In this document: one piece after another, positions 16,604 through 26,339 of the stretch
How positions within the stretch are numbered: position 1 is the first letter of the stretch
Layout of the letters: each line of letters starts with the position of its first letter
NCBI GenBank assembly: GCA_016930175.1
Contig: JAFGHJ010000013.1
Location: forward strand, 1 to 64,000
Source: Caldifarciminota bacterium
GTDB lineage: Bacteria > Hydrothermota > UBA3072
DNA length: 64,000 bases
Direction: 5' to 3'
Notes under the pieces: model-generated
What the model was told of the DNA's origin: nothing
Databases searched by the model: none
Seen by the model: the letters and a program-made list of their open reading frames with translations, nothing else
Translations under genes and position numbers: made by a program

Positions 16604-17743
16604 ATGGGAAATAAAAAGTATAAAAGAATTGTTGTAAAAGTCGGCAGCTCCACCATAACTCACTCCGTCGGCAAACTTAACCTTACCATGATAGACAATA
16701 TTGTGAGACAGCTGGTCGACCTTAAGAATAAGGGCAAAGAGGTAATTCTTGTGACTTCCGGTGCGATAGGAGCCGGCATGGGAGAGTTAGGGTGTGAGAA
16801 AAGGCCCAAGTTGATACCAAAGCAGCAGGCGATGGCTGCAATAGGTCAGGGGCTTTTGATTGGCGTTTACAATAGGCTTCTGCGTGAATACGGAGAAAAA
16901 GGAGCTCAGGTTTTGCTTACTTCAAGTGACCTTGAAGACAGGGACAGGTATTTGAATGCTTTTAACACTTTAATCACTCTCCTGGAGTATGGAGTTATAC
17001 CTATTGTCAACGAGAATGATACTGTAGCGACTAATGAGATTAAATTCGGTGATAATGATACTCTCTCAGCCAGGGTGGCGAGTCTCGCCGAAGCTGATGT
17101 TTTGTTAAATTTAAGCGATGTTGAGGGCCTTTATAAGGGGGACCCTTCGAAGGCAACCGAATCGCTTGAAATTATACACAAAGTCGAGCAAATCACACCT
17201 GAGATTGAAAGCTTAGCCGGAAGTAATAAAGGAAGCGAGGTTAGTATCGGAGGTATGACCACCAAGATAGAAGCCGCTAAGGCAGCTGTCGATTCAGGTA
17301 TAATAATGGTTATTGGTCCCGGCTACAGAAAAAACGTTATTGTCGATCTGGTGAATATGCTTGAAAATGAGGAAGAATACAATCTGGGAACAACTTTTTT
17401 GCCTTCGAAAGGTTGTCTTTCCAAAAGGAAGCAGTGGCTGAGTTTTAATGTTCCTATTTGCGGTAGTATTACAGTGGATAGAGGAGCCGAAGAAGCTCTT
17501 GTTAATAAGGGGAAAAGTTTGTTGCCTGGAGGCGTTAAAGAGGTTAACGGCGTTTTTTCCACAGGTGGTCTGGTCAAGATACTTAATGAAGATGGAAGGG
17601 AAATAGGAAAAGGTCTCGTGGATTACTCGAGTGCGGAAATAGAAAAAATTAAGGGACATCATTCCAGTGAGATTTTTTCGATTCTGGGCTATATAAATCA
17701 GGAAGAGGTAATCCATAGAAGGAATATGGTTATAGGGGGTTAA
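16604..17743 (+). CDS. proB: Glutamate 5-kinase
   Basis: First step of proline synthesis: ATP-dependent phosphorylation of glutamate. The 379-residue product has the amino-acid kinase domain (VVKVGSSTIT at 8-17, VTSGAIGAG, NENDTVATNEIKFGDNDTLS, LNLSDVEGLY, GGMTTKIEAA) and a C-terminal PUA domain (about 290-370). Length is typical. ATG at 16604 lies just after a promoter without a ribosome site, so the transcript seems leaderless. proA follows after 3 bases. The neighbouring citrate-to-2-oxoglutarate genes supply the glutamate skeleton. Confidence 0.97.
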   Translation: MGNKKYKRIVVKVGSSTITHSVGKLNLTMIDNIVRQLVDLKNKGKEVILVTSGAIGAGMGELGCEKRPKLIPKQQAMAAIGQGLLIGVYNRLLREYGEKGAQVLLTSSDLEDRDRYLNAFNTLITLLEYGVIPIVNENDTVATNEIKFGDNDTLSARVASLAEADVLLNLSDVEGLYKGDPSKATESLEIIHKVEQITPEIESLAGSNKGSEVSIGGMTTKIEAAKAAVDSGIIMVIGPGYRKNVIVDLVNMLENEEEYNLGTTFLPSKGCLSKRKQWLSFNVPICGSITVDRGAEEALVNKGKSLLPGGVKEVNGVFSTGGLVKILNEDGREIGKGLVDYSSAEIEKIKGHHSSEIFSILGYINQEEVIHRRNMVIGG

Positions 17744-17746
17744 AAG

Positions 17747-19006
17747 ATGGATGTAAAGAAAGCGGTTATTGTTCAGGGTAAAAAAGCAAAAGAAGCCTCA
17801 AGGATACTGGCTAACACCTCTACGGATATTAAAAATAAAGCGTTACTTAACATAGCCCGGAAACTTGAAGAATCAAAGAAAAAGATAATTTCGATTAACG
17901 ATAAAGATATGAATGCCGGAAAAAAAGCCGGTTTCGCAAAATCACTTTTGAACAGATTGGAATTGAATGAAAAGAGGATAAATAGTATGGCAAAGGGTCT
18001 CCGTGAAGTGGTGCAATTGGAAGACCCTATTGGTGAGGTCATAGGAATTAAAAGAAGACCCAATGGGCTTGAAGTGGGTAAAATTAGAGTTCCTCTTGGA
18101 GTCATAGGCATTATTTATGAGGCTAGACCTAATGTAACAGTGGATGTCGCCGGGCTTTGTCTTAAAGCCGGTAATGCCGTACTTCTAAGGGGAGGGAAAG
18201 AGGCATTCAAATCGAATCAGATTCTAACAGAGATAATTCAACAATCTATTGTTGAAGAAGGGTTGCCCTGTGAATCGGTTCAGTTAGTGCAGACAACCGA
18301 CCGTGCTGCCGTCAGTGTTATGTTTAAAATGAATGATTATCTCGATGTTTTAATTCCCAGGGGCGGAGCTGGTCTTATAAAGCGAGTTGTGCAGGAGTCG
18401 AGCGTTCCCGTTATTGAAACCGGCGTGGGTAATTGTCATGTGTATGTCGATTCTTCGGCTGATATAGATATGGCTCTTAGAATCGTTTATAACGCGAAAA
18501 CCGATTATCCTGCGGTTTGCAATGCTGCCGAAACTCTTCTTATACATAAAGATATAGCTGAAAAATTTCTACCTTTAATCTATAAAAAGTTTTCTGAAAA
18601 TAACGTAGAGCTAAGGGGATGTGCTGTGTCGAGGAAAATAATACCCGATATTAAGAAAGCTACTGAAGATGACTGGTATGAGGAATATCTGGATCTTATT
18701 ATGGCGGTTAAGATAGTAGACAGTATCGATGATGCTATAAACCATATTTATAAGTACGGCTCAAAGCATTCCGAATCTATTGTAACCAGTAATTATAATG
18801 ATGCGAATAAGTTTTTAAAAGAAGTGGATGCCGCCGCTGTTTATGTTAATGCTTCAACCCGCTTTACCGACGGTGGTGAATTTGGCCTGGGAGCCGAAAT
18901 CGGAATAAGCACTCAGAAGTTGCATGCGAGGGGCCCCATGGGCTTGAAAGAACTAACCTCCACTAAATTCATAATTAGAGGTAGCGGACAGATAAGGGAA
19001 ACCTGA
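17747..19006 (+). CDS. proA: Glutamate-5-semialdehyde dehydrogenase
   Basis: Second step of proline synthesis: NADPH-dependent reduction of glutamyl phosphate to the semialdehyde. The 419-residue product is full length, with IIYEARPNVTVDVAGLCLKA near 125, RGGKEAFKSN, and the catalytic Cys in TDYPAVCNAAETLL near 255, and NASTRFTDGGEFGLGAEIGI near 370. It follows proB by 3 bases, with its ribosome site inside the proB end (AGGGGG). No proC is in the window. Confidence 0.97.
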   Translation: MDVKKAVIVQGKKAKEASRILANTSTDIKNKALLNIARKLEESKKKIISINDKDMNAGKKAGFAKSLLNRLELNEKRINSMAKGLREVVQLEDPIGEVIGIKRRPNGLEVGKIRVPLGVIGIIYEARPNVTVDVAGLCLKAGNAVLLRGGKEAFKSNQILTEIIQQSIVEEGLPCESVQLVQTTDRAAVSVMFKMNDYLDVLIPRGGAGLIKRVVQESSVPVIETGVGNCHVYVDSSADIDMALRIVYNAKTDYPAVCNAAETLLIHKDIAEKFLPLIYKKFSENNVELRGCAVSRKIIPDIKKATEDDWYEEYLDLIMAVKIVDSIDDAINHIYKYGSKHSESIVTSNYNDANKFLKEVDAAAVYVNASTRFTDGGEFGLGAEIGISTQKLHARGPMGLKELTSTKFIIRGSGQIRET

Positions 19007-19250
19007 TTTAGTTCTTAGTTCGTCGTTCATAGTTCGTAGTTTTTCCACATAGATTCTTCGAGTCTAAGTCAAATAGTATGAATTCTTCGGATTGTTTAAA
19101 TAGAAAAATAGCAAAATAGTAAAATAGTTAAAAAAAAACAGAAAACTCTGTGTACTCTGTGGTAAACAATTTAAGGTTAGGGGGTTGCAGAAAAACCCGA
19201 GACATATAATTTATCTGTGTATTTTAAAAATTAAGGAAGGGTAAGAGAAA

Positions 19251-20423
19251 ATGGATTATAAGAATAAAAAGATCAAGGGTGTTTTAAAGCAGGATTACCA
19301 GTTTTTCTCGCATGGACTTGAAGGTGTTGCCGCTTTTGAAACCTCTATAAGTTATATTGATGGTAAAGACGGTATTTTAATTTACCGCGGTATACCTATT
19401 GGAGAATTAGCTGAAAGATCCACGTATGAGGAGACTGCTTATTTTTTGATTTACGGCAGCCTTCCAACGAAAGCTGAACTAAAAAAATTTTCTAACGATC
19501 TTGAAAATCATATTTCTTTGGACACAGAGGATATAAAGTGGCTTAAAGACTTTCCTGTAGCGGCTCATCCCATGGATGTGTTAAATACATGCGTTTCTCT
19601 TATGAGTTTATCCGAAGGAGGCGACTACGAAATTGGTAGGGAAAGCGACTTAAAGGCCGGAATTCAAATTATGGGTAAGATGCCTTCCATCATTGCCGCA
19701 TTCGATAGAATAAGAAAAGGAAAGGAGCCTATCCCTCCCGATAACAAGCTTTCTTATGCGGCTAATTTTCTATGGATGCTTAATGGAGAGAAGCCTAAAG
19801 AAAAAGAGGCAAGAATTCTGGATCTTTGTCTGATTCTTCACGCTGAGCATGGTGTTTGTGCTTCGACCTTTGCGACACTGGTTACTTCTTCTACTATGGC
19901 CGATGTGTACTCTTCGATTGTTTCCGGTATAGGCACGCTCAAAGGCTATCTTCACGGCGGCGCTAATGAACAGGTTATACGAATGCTGGAGAGAATAGGC
20001 GCTCCTGAAAACGTTGAGAAGTATTTAAACGAAGCTACGAAGAAAAAAGAAAAAATAATGGGTTTCGGACATAGAGTGTATAAAGCACTTGACCCGAGGG
20101 CTCGTATTCTGAAAAACTACGCCCGTGACCTAACCGGAAAAAGAGATGAGGTTCTATTTAAGACCGCATTGAAAATTGAGAAATTTATGGAAAAGAAGTT
20201 TGGACCTAAGGGTATATATCCTAATGTGGATTTCTATTCAGGTTTTGTATATAAGGCGCTTGGTATACCTACCGATATGTTTACTTCTATTTTCGCTATT
20301 GCGCGCTCTGCGGGCTGGATAGCTCATATTCTTGAATACCGAGAATCTAGCAGAATATTCAGACCTCGAGGTATCTATAGCGGACCTGTTAACGTAAAGT
20401 ATATACCTATAAAAGCGAGATGA
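19251..20423 (+). CDS. gltA: Citrate synthase
   Basis: Condenses oxaloacetate and acetyl-CoA to citrate. The 390-residue product has the Si-type citrate synthase motifs: IDGKDGILIYRGIPI near 37-51, LHAEHGVCASTFATLV near 195-210 (the usual HxDHE-like site reads HAEHG here), GGANEQV, the active-site MGFGHRVYKALDPRA near 280, NVDFYSGFVYKALG near 325 and WIAHILEYRES near 362. A TATAAT at 19205-19210 lies upstream but with no good -35. ATG follows GGAAGGG. It opens a gene cluster with the aconitase subunits and isocitrate dehydrogenase. Confidence 0.95.
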   Translation: MDYKNKKIKGVLKQDYQFFSHGLEGVAAFETSISYIDGKDGILIYRGIPIGELAERSTYEETAYFLIYGSLPTKAELKKFSNDLENHISLDTEDIKWLKDFPVAAHPMDVLNTCVSLMSLSEGGDYEIGRESDLKAGIQIMGKMPSIIAAFDRIRKGKEPIPPDNKLSYAANFLWMLNGEKPKEKEARILDLCLILHAEHGVCASTFATLVTSSTMADVYSSIVSGIGTLKGYLHGGANEQVIRMLERIGAPENVEKYLNEATKKKEKIMGFGHRVYKALDPRARILKNYARDLTGKRDEVLFKTALKIEKFMEKKFGPKGIYPNVDFYSGFVYKALGIPTDMFTSIFAIARSAGWIAHILEYRESSRIFRPRGIYSGPVNVKYIPIKAR

Positions 20424-20426
20424 AGT

Positions 20427-21683
20427 TTGGGTAAGACAATTTCCGAAAAGATCATCTCTGAGCACGTAGGAAGAGACGTAAGACCTGGCGAGTTTGTGGT
20501 TGCAAGGGTCGATGTTGTTATGGCTCAGGATGGTACGGGACCTCTTTCCGTTCAGGAACTAAAAAAAATGGATATGGAGAGAGTTTTCGATAAGCGAAAT
20601 TCAATACTCTTTATCGACCATGCTTCTCCGAGTCCAAGGAAAGAATTATCGAACGCTCAAAAATTATTGAGAGAATTTTCTAAGAAAACCGGGGCTTTTC
20701 TTTCTGATGTCGGAGAAGGTGTATGCCATCAAAGGCTTGTCGAAGACTGGGTTAATCCCGGAAATTTGGTTGTGGGAGCGGATTCTCATACTTGTACTTC
20801 CGGAGCGCTGGGAGCTTTCTCGACCGGTATGGGGTCAACAGATATCGCTCTTGCTTTTGCTCTTGGTAAAGTCTGGCTTAAAGTACCTGAAACATACAAA
20901 TTTATTGTAAAAGGCAAGCTTCCCGATGGCGTTTATTCAAAAGATATAATTCTTCACATAATAGGGAAGATTGGCGCTGACGGAGCTACTTATAAAGCCA
21001 TGGAATTCGAAGGAGACGTAATAGAAAATCTTTCTATGTCTTCACGTTTTACAATAACAAATATGGCTGTTGAAGCGGGAGGTAAAACAGGACTTATCGG
21101 GACGGATGGAATCACAAAAAGTTATCTCAAAAAGAGAGGCAGGGGGAATAAATTCAGAGAAATAAAATCCGATTCTGATGCGAATTTTGAAAAGTTGTTC
21201 GAGATAGAAGCGAATAAACTTGAACCTTTAGTTTCTTTCCCTCATACGGTCGATAATGTCAAAGGTATCTCGAATATAGAAGACGTAAAGATAGACCAGG
21301 TTTTTATCGGAACCTGTACGAACGGGAGGCTTGAGGATTTGCGAATAGCCGCGTCTATTCTTAAAGATAAAAAAAGACATCCGGATACGAGGTTAATCGT
21401 TGTTCCTGCTTCGAGAGAAGTTTTTTTGGATGCACTGCGGGAAGGTCTTATCGAGATTTTCTTACAGGCGGGTGCTGCTGTAGAGTCCCCCGGATGTGGT
21501 CCCTGTGTGGGAATACATAAAGGGGTTCTCGCGGACGGCGAAATAGTTCTTTCCACGCAGAATAGGAATTTTGAAGGAAGAATGGGGAATCCTGAAGGTT
21601 TTATTTATCTTAGTTCTCCGGCAACTGCGGCGGCTAGCGCTATAGAAGGCAAGATCGCGGATCCAAGGAGGTATTTAAAGTGA
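20427..21683 (+). CDS. Aconitase/homoaconitase-type large subunit (LeuC family)
   Basis: The 418-residue product is a LeuC-type hydro-lyase large subunit, binding a [4Fe-4S] cluster via Cys residues in HTCTSGALGAFSTG (near 123), FIGTCTNGRLEDL (near 292) and SPGCGPCVGIHKG (near 355). The family includes isopropylmalate isomerase, homoaconitase and two-subunit aconitases. Placement between citrate synthase and isocitrate dehydrogenase, with no leucine or lysine gene nearby, argues for citrate-to-isocitrate conversion; methylthio/homo-substrates are possible. TTG start at 20427, 3 bases after the gltA stop, with a weak ribosome site. Stop overlaps the small subunit by 4 bases. Confidence 0.92.
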   Translation: MGKTISEKIISEHVGRDVRPGEFVVARVDVVMAQDGTGPLSVQELKKMDMERVFDKRNSILFIDHASPSPRKELSNAQKLLREFSKKTGAFLSDVGEGVCHQRLVEDWVNPGNLVVGADSHTCTSGALGAFSTGMGSTDIALAFALGKVWLKVPETYKFIVKGKLPDGVYSKDIILHIIGKIGADGATYKAMEFEGDVIENLSMSSRFTITNMAVEAGGKTGLIGTDGITKSYLKKRGRGNKFREIKSDSDANFEKLFEIEANKLEPLVSFPHTVDNVKGISNIEDVKIDQVFIGTCTNGRLEDLRIAASILKDKKRHPDTRLIVVPASREVFLDALREGLIEIFLQAGAAVESPGCGPCVGIHKGVLADGEIVLSTQNRNFEGRMGNPEGFIYLSSPATAAASAIEGKIADPRRYLK

Positions 21684-22186
21684 ATTCCATTATTTCCGGA
21701 AAAGCCTGGAAGTTCGGCGATAATATTTCCACAGACCATATAACTCCGGGGAGATATTTTCACCTCCGGAGCAATCTCGAAGAACTCGCAAAACACGTGC
21801 TTGAAGACGCCGACCCTTCTTTTTCTTCAAAGGTGAAAGCCGGTGATATTATTGTCGCGGGCAGGAATTTCGGACTCGGTTCTTCAAGGGAGCATGCTCC
21901 TCGGGTAATTAAAATTGCAGGAGTTTCTTGTATCGTAGCAAAGTCTTTCGCGAGGATTTTTTATAGGAATTCGTTTAATATTGGTTTACCCTTATTGGTC
22001 AGCAATACTGAGGAAATTGATGAGGGAGACAATCTGAAAATTGACCTCGAGGAGGGGAAAATCGAAGACGAGACTAAAGGTAAGATTTTAACTTTCTCGC
22101 CTCTCTCTCCTTTTATGAGGAAGTTGATCGAAGATGGCGGTATAGAAGAACACGTAAAAAAGCACGGTGATTTTAAGATAAAATAA
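21680..22186 (+). CDS. Aconitase/homoaconitase-type small subunit (LeuD family)
   Basis: The 168-residue swivelling-domain subunit that completes the active site of the 20427-21683 enzyme. Motifs: GDNISTDHITPGRYFHL near 14-30, GRNFGLGSSREHAPRVIK near 60-78, and AKSFARIFYRNSFNIGLPLL near 87-106. The GSSREHAP loop decides substrate; YFHLR in place of typical LeuD residues would suit comparison with aconitases. GTG start in a GTGA overlap, preceded by AAGGAGG. Confidence 0.92.
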   Translation: MNSIISGKAWKFGDNISTDHITPGRYFHLRSNLEELAKHVLEDADPSFSSKVKAGDIIVAGRNFGLGSSREHAPRVIKIAGVSCIVAKSFARIFYRNSFNIGLPLLVSNTEEIDEGDNLKIDLEEGKIEDETKGKILTFSPLSPFMRKLIEDGGIEEHVKKHGDFKIK

Positions 22187-22203
22187 TCTAAGGCGGAATA
22201 AAA

Positions 22204-23517
22204 GTGGTTCAATTCAAAAAACTTGCTTTACCCGATAAGGGAACGGGAATAGAAATCAAAAAAGGGAAATTGAATATTTCTGATAATCCGATAATACCTT
22301 TTATTGTGGGTGATGGTATTGGTTTGGACATAATAAATGCTTCTATGATTGTCTGGAATGAAGCGGTCAAATTAGCATATAACTCAAAAAGAGAAATAGA
22401 ATGGTTTGAAATATTCGCTGGTGAAAAAGCAATAGAAAAATATGGAGAACCCTTACCGGAAGATACCTTGAAAGCTGTCCAATACTTTAAGATAGCGATA
22501 AAAGGACCTTTGACCACTCCTGTGGGAGGGGGATATAGAAGTTTGAACGTTTCTCTCAGGCAATTGTTGAACCTTTATGCATGCGTGCGTCCTGTAAAGT
22601 ACTATAAAGGCGTACCGTCTCCTTTAAAAAATCCGGAAAAGATAGATATCGTTATTTTCAGGGAAAATACCGAAGATGTATATTCCGGGATTGAATGGGA
22701 GGAAGGTACGGAGGAAGCTAAAGAAGTTATCGATTTTATTAACAAAGAAATGGGAACTAAACTTGAATATGACGCAGGTATAGGAGTTAAACCAATAAGT
22801 AGATCCAAAACCAAGAGGTTAGTCAGAAAAGCGATTCAATATGCTATAGATAATAAGAAAGGGAGTGTTACAATTGTCCACAAAGGCAATATTATGAAGT
22901 TTACCGAGGGAGCTTTTAAGAAGTGGGGTTATGAGGTCGCAGTAGAAGAGTTCAGAGAGCGGATCATCACCGAAGATGAGCTTTACGATCAAGTTAAAGC
23001 TGAAGATGGGGTAACTCCCGTATTGAAAAAAGGCGTGTTTAAGTCGCTTCGCGGAGGAAAACCTGCCGGAAATCCCGGCGGCAGAATAGTTATAAAGGAT
23101 AGAATCGCTGACCAGATGTTTATGCAGCTTCTTACCCGTCCCGATGAATATGAGGTTATAGCTCTGCCGAATCTCAACGGAGACTACCTTTCCGATGCCG
23201 CAGCCGGACAGATTGGCGGACTTGGAATTGCCCCGGGAGCCAATATAGGTGATACTGTTGCGCTTTTCGAACCTACACATGGCTCTGCACCCAAGTACAG
23301 GGGGCTTGATAAAGTTAACCCTTCTTCGATGATTCTTTCAGGAGTGATGATGTTAAAGTATATTGGCTGGATTGAAGCGGCAGAGTTAATAGAAAAAAGT
23401 CTTGAAAAAGCTTTCATTGATAAGAAAATTACTTACGATCTGGCAAGACAGATGGAAGGAGTAAATCCCATAAAAACTTCAGAATTTGCTCGGGCAATTG
23501 TCGAGAGAATGAAATAA
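22204..23517 (+). CDS. icd: Isocitrate dehydrogenase (NADP-type)
   Basis: Oxidative decarboxylation of isocitrate to 2-oxoglutarate. The 437-residue product closely follows the bacterial homodimeric enzyme: [13 protein letters not shown] near 30-42, [20 protein letters not shown] near 100-119 (including the substrate-contacting Ser), [13 protein letters not shown] near 155, [15 protein letters not shown] near 222 and [16 protein letters not shown]-type sequence near 352-365. NADP preference is inferred from similarity to the E. coli type, not tested. GTG start after AAGGCGG, 18 bases after the small aconitase subunit; four-gene citrate-to-2-oxoglutarate cluster. Confidence 0.94.
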   Translation: MVQFKKLALPDKGTGIEIKKGKLNISDNPIIPFIVGDGIGLDIINASMIVWNEAVKLAYNSKREIEWFEIFAGEKAIEKYGEPLPEDTLKAVQYFKIAIKGPLTTPVGGGYRSLNVSLRQLLNLYACVRPVKYYKGVPSPLKNPEKIDIVIFRENTEDVYSGIEWEEGTEEAKEVIDFINKEMGTKLEYDAGIGVKPISRSKTKRLVRKAIQYAIDNKKGSVTIVHKGNIMKFTEGAFKKWGYEVAVEEFRERIITEDELYDQVKAEDGVTPVLKKGVFKSLRGGKPAGNPGGRIVIKDRIADQMFMQLLTRPDEYEVIALPNLNGDYLSDAAAGQIGGLGIAPGANIGDTVALFEPTHGSAPKYRGLDKVNPSSMILSGVMMLKYIGWIEAAELIEKSLEKAFIDKKITYDLARQMEGVNPIKTSEFARAIVERMK

Positions 23518-23527
23518 GGAGGCAAGT

Positions 23528-25777
23528 TTGCTGCTTTTAATATTAGTTTCATACGTTAATCTTTCAATTGCAACTTCAGAACGATCCCGTGCGCTTTATT
23601 CGAATCCGGCAGGCTTATCTATACATTCTTATCCGGAAATTTCTGTTCGCAGCGAGGACTACTGGGTTTCGATGAATATACCTTTTTTAGGATTTGCAGG
23701 GGGGATTCGTTTCAGGAGCGATTCTGTGGAATTTATGACTGGAACGAGTCCACTGCATTATAAAGATAAATTTTCTCTTGGTTATATGTATTCTTCCTGG
23801 GATGATAAATACACTCTGGGTGCTATGTACCGTCCTCACAAATGGACTTCTTTAGGTTTTACCACAAATTTTCCCAGTAGAGAGGGGTATGATTTTAATT
23901 TTGGGCTCTCGGTTATACCGGGTTGGGATAGATTGGTTTTGACTTCAGATTTTTTTATTGATAGAGGTCCGGATGAAACGAGATACTTAATCCAAAGCAT
24001 AACCGGGACGTTGGAAATTGTAGAGGGTGTCAAGTTGAATATCGGATTTTTGCCCCTTGATAATAATTTTGAAGATGGAAAAATCTATGGCGGCTTGGAA
24101 TTTTCGCTTGGTAATCTGCTTTTCGGCGGTTATCAAAGATTTGGAGAAGGCGATAGTGAGGGTGTAGTTACGGAGGGTATAGTTACGGCTTCCGTTGTAC
24201 CTTATCCTACGCTGTTTAAGGGTGGAGAACGTTCGGTAATGATTGAAATTGAAGGAGATTATCCGGAGGTTCCTAATATTCAAGGTTTTTTTGGAAGAGA
24301 GCATTCATTTTATAATCTCTTGAATCTTCTGGATTATATAAAGGAAAGAAAAGGAATCGATAGTGTAGTTGTTTATATAAAAAGTAACTCTCTTGGACTT
24401 GCTCAGGCCGAAGAAGTTAGAAATGAGCTTTTGGGGATTGCGGATGAAAAATTTCTTCTTGTGCATTCCGACTACCTTGGTTTTAAAGATTTATACCTGG
24501 CTTCTGCCGCAGATATTATATCGCTTTCTCCTCCGGGTATGGTTTATTTCCCCGGATTATATCTTTCACAAATCTACATAAAAGGGTCTTTGGAAAAATT
24601 GGGAATAGAGGCCGAAATAGGGCATGTCGGTAAATATAAAACAGCCGGAGAGATGTTTACAAGAGAAAATATGAGTGAGTTCGAGAGAGAACAATTAAAA
24701 AAGTTTCTTGATGATCTCGTAGAAGTCGTTGTCGGAGAAATTTCGGATTCGAGAGGTATCGAAGCGAGTAAAATAAAGAATCTTGTGGATTCTCTTGGGT
24801 GCTTTACGCCGGAGGAGGCAGTAAAAGAAGGATTAATAGATACTGTGGCTTATTTTGACGAGATTAAAACTCTTGCTGGCATTAAAGGCGATGGTAAAAT
24901 GTGGAGAGGAAAGAGCGTTCCCAGGGAGTTTTTATTAAGTGATCCGCCGAAAATCGCAGTTTTAGCACTTGAGGGTACCATAATTGTCGGCGAAAGTTCT
25001 AACTCCCCTCTGGATATTCCTATTTTCGGAGGTTCTACTATAGGTTCCGAATCGGTGGTAAAGGAACTCGAGCGGTTGAGGAAAGATAATGCTGTAAAAG
25101 CCGTAGTTATAAGGATAAACTCAGGTGGAGGAAGCAGTGTTGCCTCAGATTTAATATACAGAGAGATTTTAAGATTAAAAGAGAAAAAACCAGTAGTTAT
25201 CTCTATGGGTAATATTGCGGCTTCGGGAGGATACTATATAGCTGCCCCGGCTAACAAGATATTGGTTGACAGGACGACTCTTACAGGTTCGATCGGCGTT
25301 TGGGGGGCGAAGTTCGTTATGGAAGGCTTATATGATAAGCTTGGAATTTCACATGATATAGTTAAATGGGGAGAACATTCGGATGCGTTCAGTTCTAACC
25401 GTCCTTTCTCACATTATGAGAGAAAAATGTTTGAAAAAATGCTCCAGCATATCTACGATCAATTTCTCGAGGCAGTTGCCAACCCCAGAGGATTAACGGT
25501 TGAAAAAGTTGATTCTTTAGCAATGGGTAGAATATGGAGCGGTCATACCGCAAAAGAAATTTCTCTTATAGATGAATACGGAGGGCTTCTCGATGCTATA
25601 AAAGTTGCCGGTGATGAAGCAGGTATTCGAAAATATAAAGTCATTCTTTTGCCTAAACCATTAAAGTTTCTAGAAAGATTAATGGGAGTGGAAGAGACTG
25701 TTTATCTGCCTATATTAAAATTGATTCAGGAACCCTACCTTTATTTCGAGCCAGCCAGGCTTGATTTCGGAAGGTGA
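23528..25777 (+). CDS. sppA: SppA-family signal peptide peptidase with N-terminal barrel-like extension
   Basis: Serine-lysine protease that degrades cleaved signal peptides. The 749-residue product has the two-domain 67-kDa type body from about residue 245: catalytic Lys in VGKYKTAGEM near 370 and catalytic Ser in NIAASGGYYIAAPA near 565, followed by LTGSIGVWG. Residues 15-235 are different: SNPAGLSIHSYPEISVRSED and repeated amphipathic strands (WVSMNIPFLGFAGGIRF, YTLGAMYRPHKWTSLGF) look like an outer-membrane or PorV-like barrel rather than the usual N-terminal membrane anchor. TTG start 5 bases after AGGAGG, 10 bases after icd. Confidence 0.9.
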   Translation: MLLLILVSYVNLSIATSERSRALYSNPAGLSIHSYPEISVRSEDYWVSMNIPFLGFAGGIRFRSDSVEFMTGTSPLHYKDKFSLGYMYSSWDDKYTLGAMYRPHKWTSLGFTTNFPSREGYDFNFGLSVIPGWDRLVLTSDFFIDRGPDETRYLIQSITGTLEIVEGVKLNIGFLPLDNNFEDGKIYGGLEFSLGNLLFGGYQRFGEGDSEGVVTEGIVTASVVPYPTLFKGGERSVMIEIEGDYPEVPNIQGFFGREHSFYNLLNLLDYIKERKGIDSVVVYIKSNSLGLAQAEEVRNELLGIADEKFLLVHSDYLGFKDLYLASAADIISLSPPGMVYFPGLYLSQIYIKGSLEKLGIEAEIGHVGKYKTAGEMFTRENMSEFEREQLKKFLDDLVEVVVGEISDSRGIEASKIKNLVDSLGCFTPEEAVKEGLIDTVAYFDEIKTLAGIKGDGKMWRGKSVPREFLLSDPPKIAVLALEGTIIVGESSNSPLDIPIFGGSTIGSESVVKELERLRKDNAVKAVVIRINSGGGSSVASDLIYREILRLKEKKPVVISMGNIAASGGYYIAAPANKILVDRTTLTGSIGVWGAKFVMEGLYDKLGISHDIVKWGEHSDAFSSNRPFSHYERKMFEKMLQHIYDQFLEAVANPRGLTVEKVDSLAMGRIWSGHTAKEISLIDEYGGLLDAIKVAGDEAGIRKYKVILLPKPLKFLERLMGVEETVYLPILKLIQEPYLYFEPARLDFGR

Positions 25778-26084
25778 TTTTTTTAACCACGAAACACACG
25801 AAATACACGAAACCCCCACCTCACCTTTTATAATCGTGTTTTAAAAAAACACACGAAAAAACAATTATCCACAGATTCACACGGGTATAAATTGATTTTT
25901 AAATTTTTTTGACTAATGACTGGTGACCAGTAACTTATGACTAAATTACTTACACAAAGAACACAAAGACACGGAGAACACAAAGAAAAACAACAAATAG
26001 CAGGAATTACACAAATGTTTTAAAAATTGAACCACATAGCAAATGAAGAATCTACTTAACAATAAAACACACCAAAAAAAATTT
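25778..26084. repeat. Phrase-like intergenic repeats
   Basis: First part of a 562-base gap. Contains CACGAAACACACGAAATACA, TGACTAATGACTGGTGACC and ACACAAAGAACACAAAGACA. These are reverse complements of phrases in the plus-oriented copies elsewhere (for example 16.4 and 46.5 kb). No gene seen. Confidence 0.65.
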
Positions 26085-26135
26085 GTCATTGCGAGTTAGG
26101 CTTCCAGCCTGACTTATACGAAGCAATCTCAAGGT
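26085..26135. repeat. GTCATTGCGAG...CGAAGCAATCTC-type dispersed repeat
   Basis: TTGTCATTGCGAG, then an inner GGCTTCCAGCC palindrome, then CGAAGCAATCTC. I recall this end-to-end motif as a common dispersed intergenic repeat in many bacterial genomes. Only one copy is in this window, followed by ACCGCAAAGACGCAAAGG phrase repeats up to about 26.17 kb. Confidence 0.6.
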
Positions 26136-26339
26136 AATTTTACCGCAAAGACGCAAAGGTCGCAAAGAAAAAATTTTTATTTGACCACCAAACACACCAA
26201 ATATACTAAATATACTAAATCCCACGAACCTTTTTAGTTTGAGTTAAAAAAATATTTTCCTCCTTTACTTTTTTAACTTTTTCTATAACTTTCTAATTGG
26301 ATATCACTTTTATAGTATGATAAAGGAAATATAATTCTT
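26136..26339. other. End of the sppA-kinase gap
   Basis: Phrase-type sequence to about 26.23 kb, then AT-rich DNA. A TATAAT at 26330-26335 sits only 4 bases before the kinase ATG and has no matching -35, so I do not call it a promoter. Confidence 0.4.

Noticed and set aside
22819-23280. 153-codon minus-strand frame opposite icd
   Set aside because: icd is certain from its motifs; the antisense frame is a shadow without a ribosome site.
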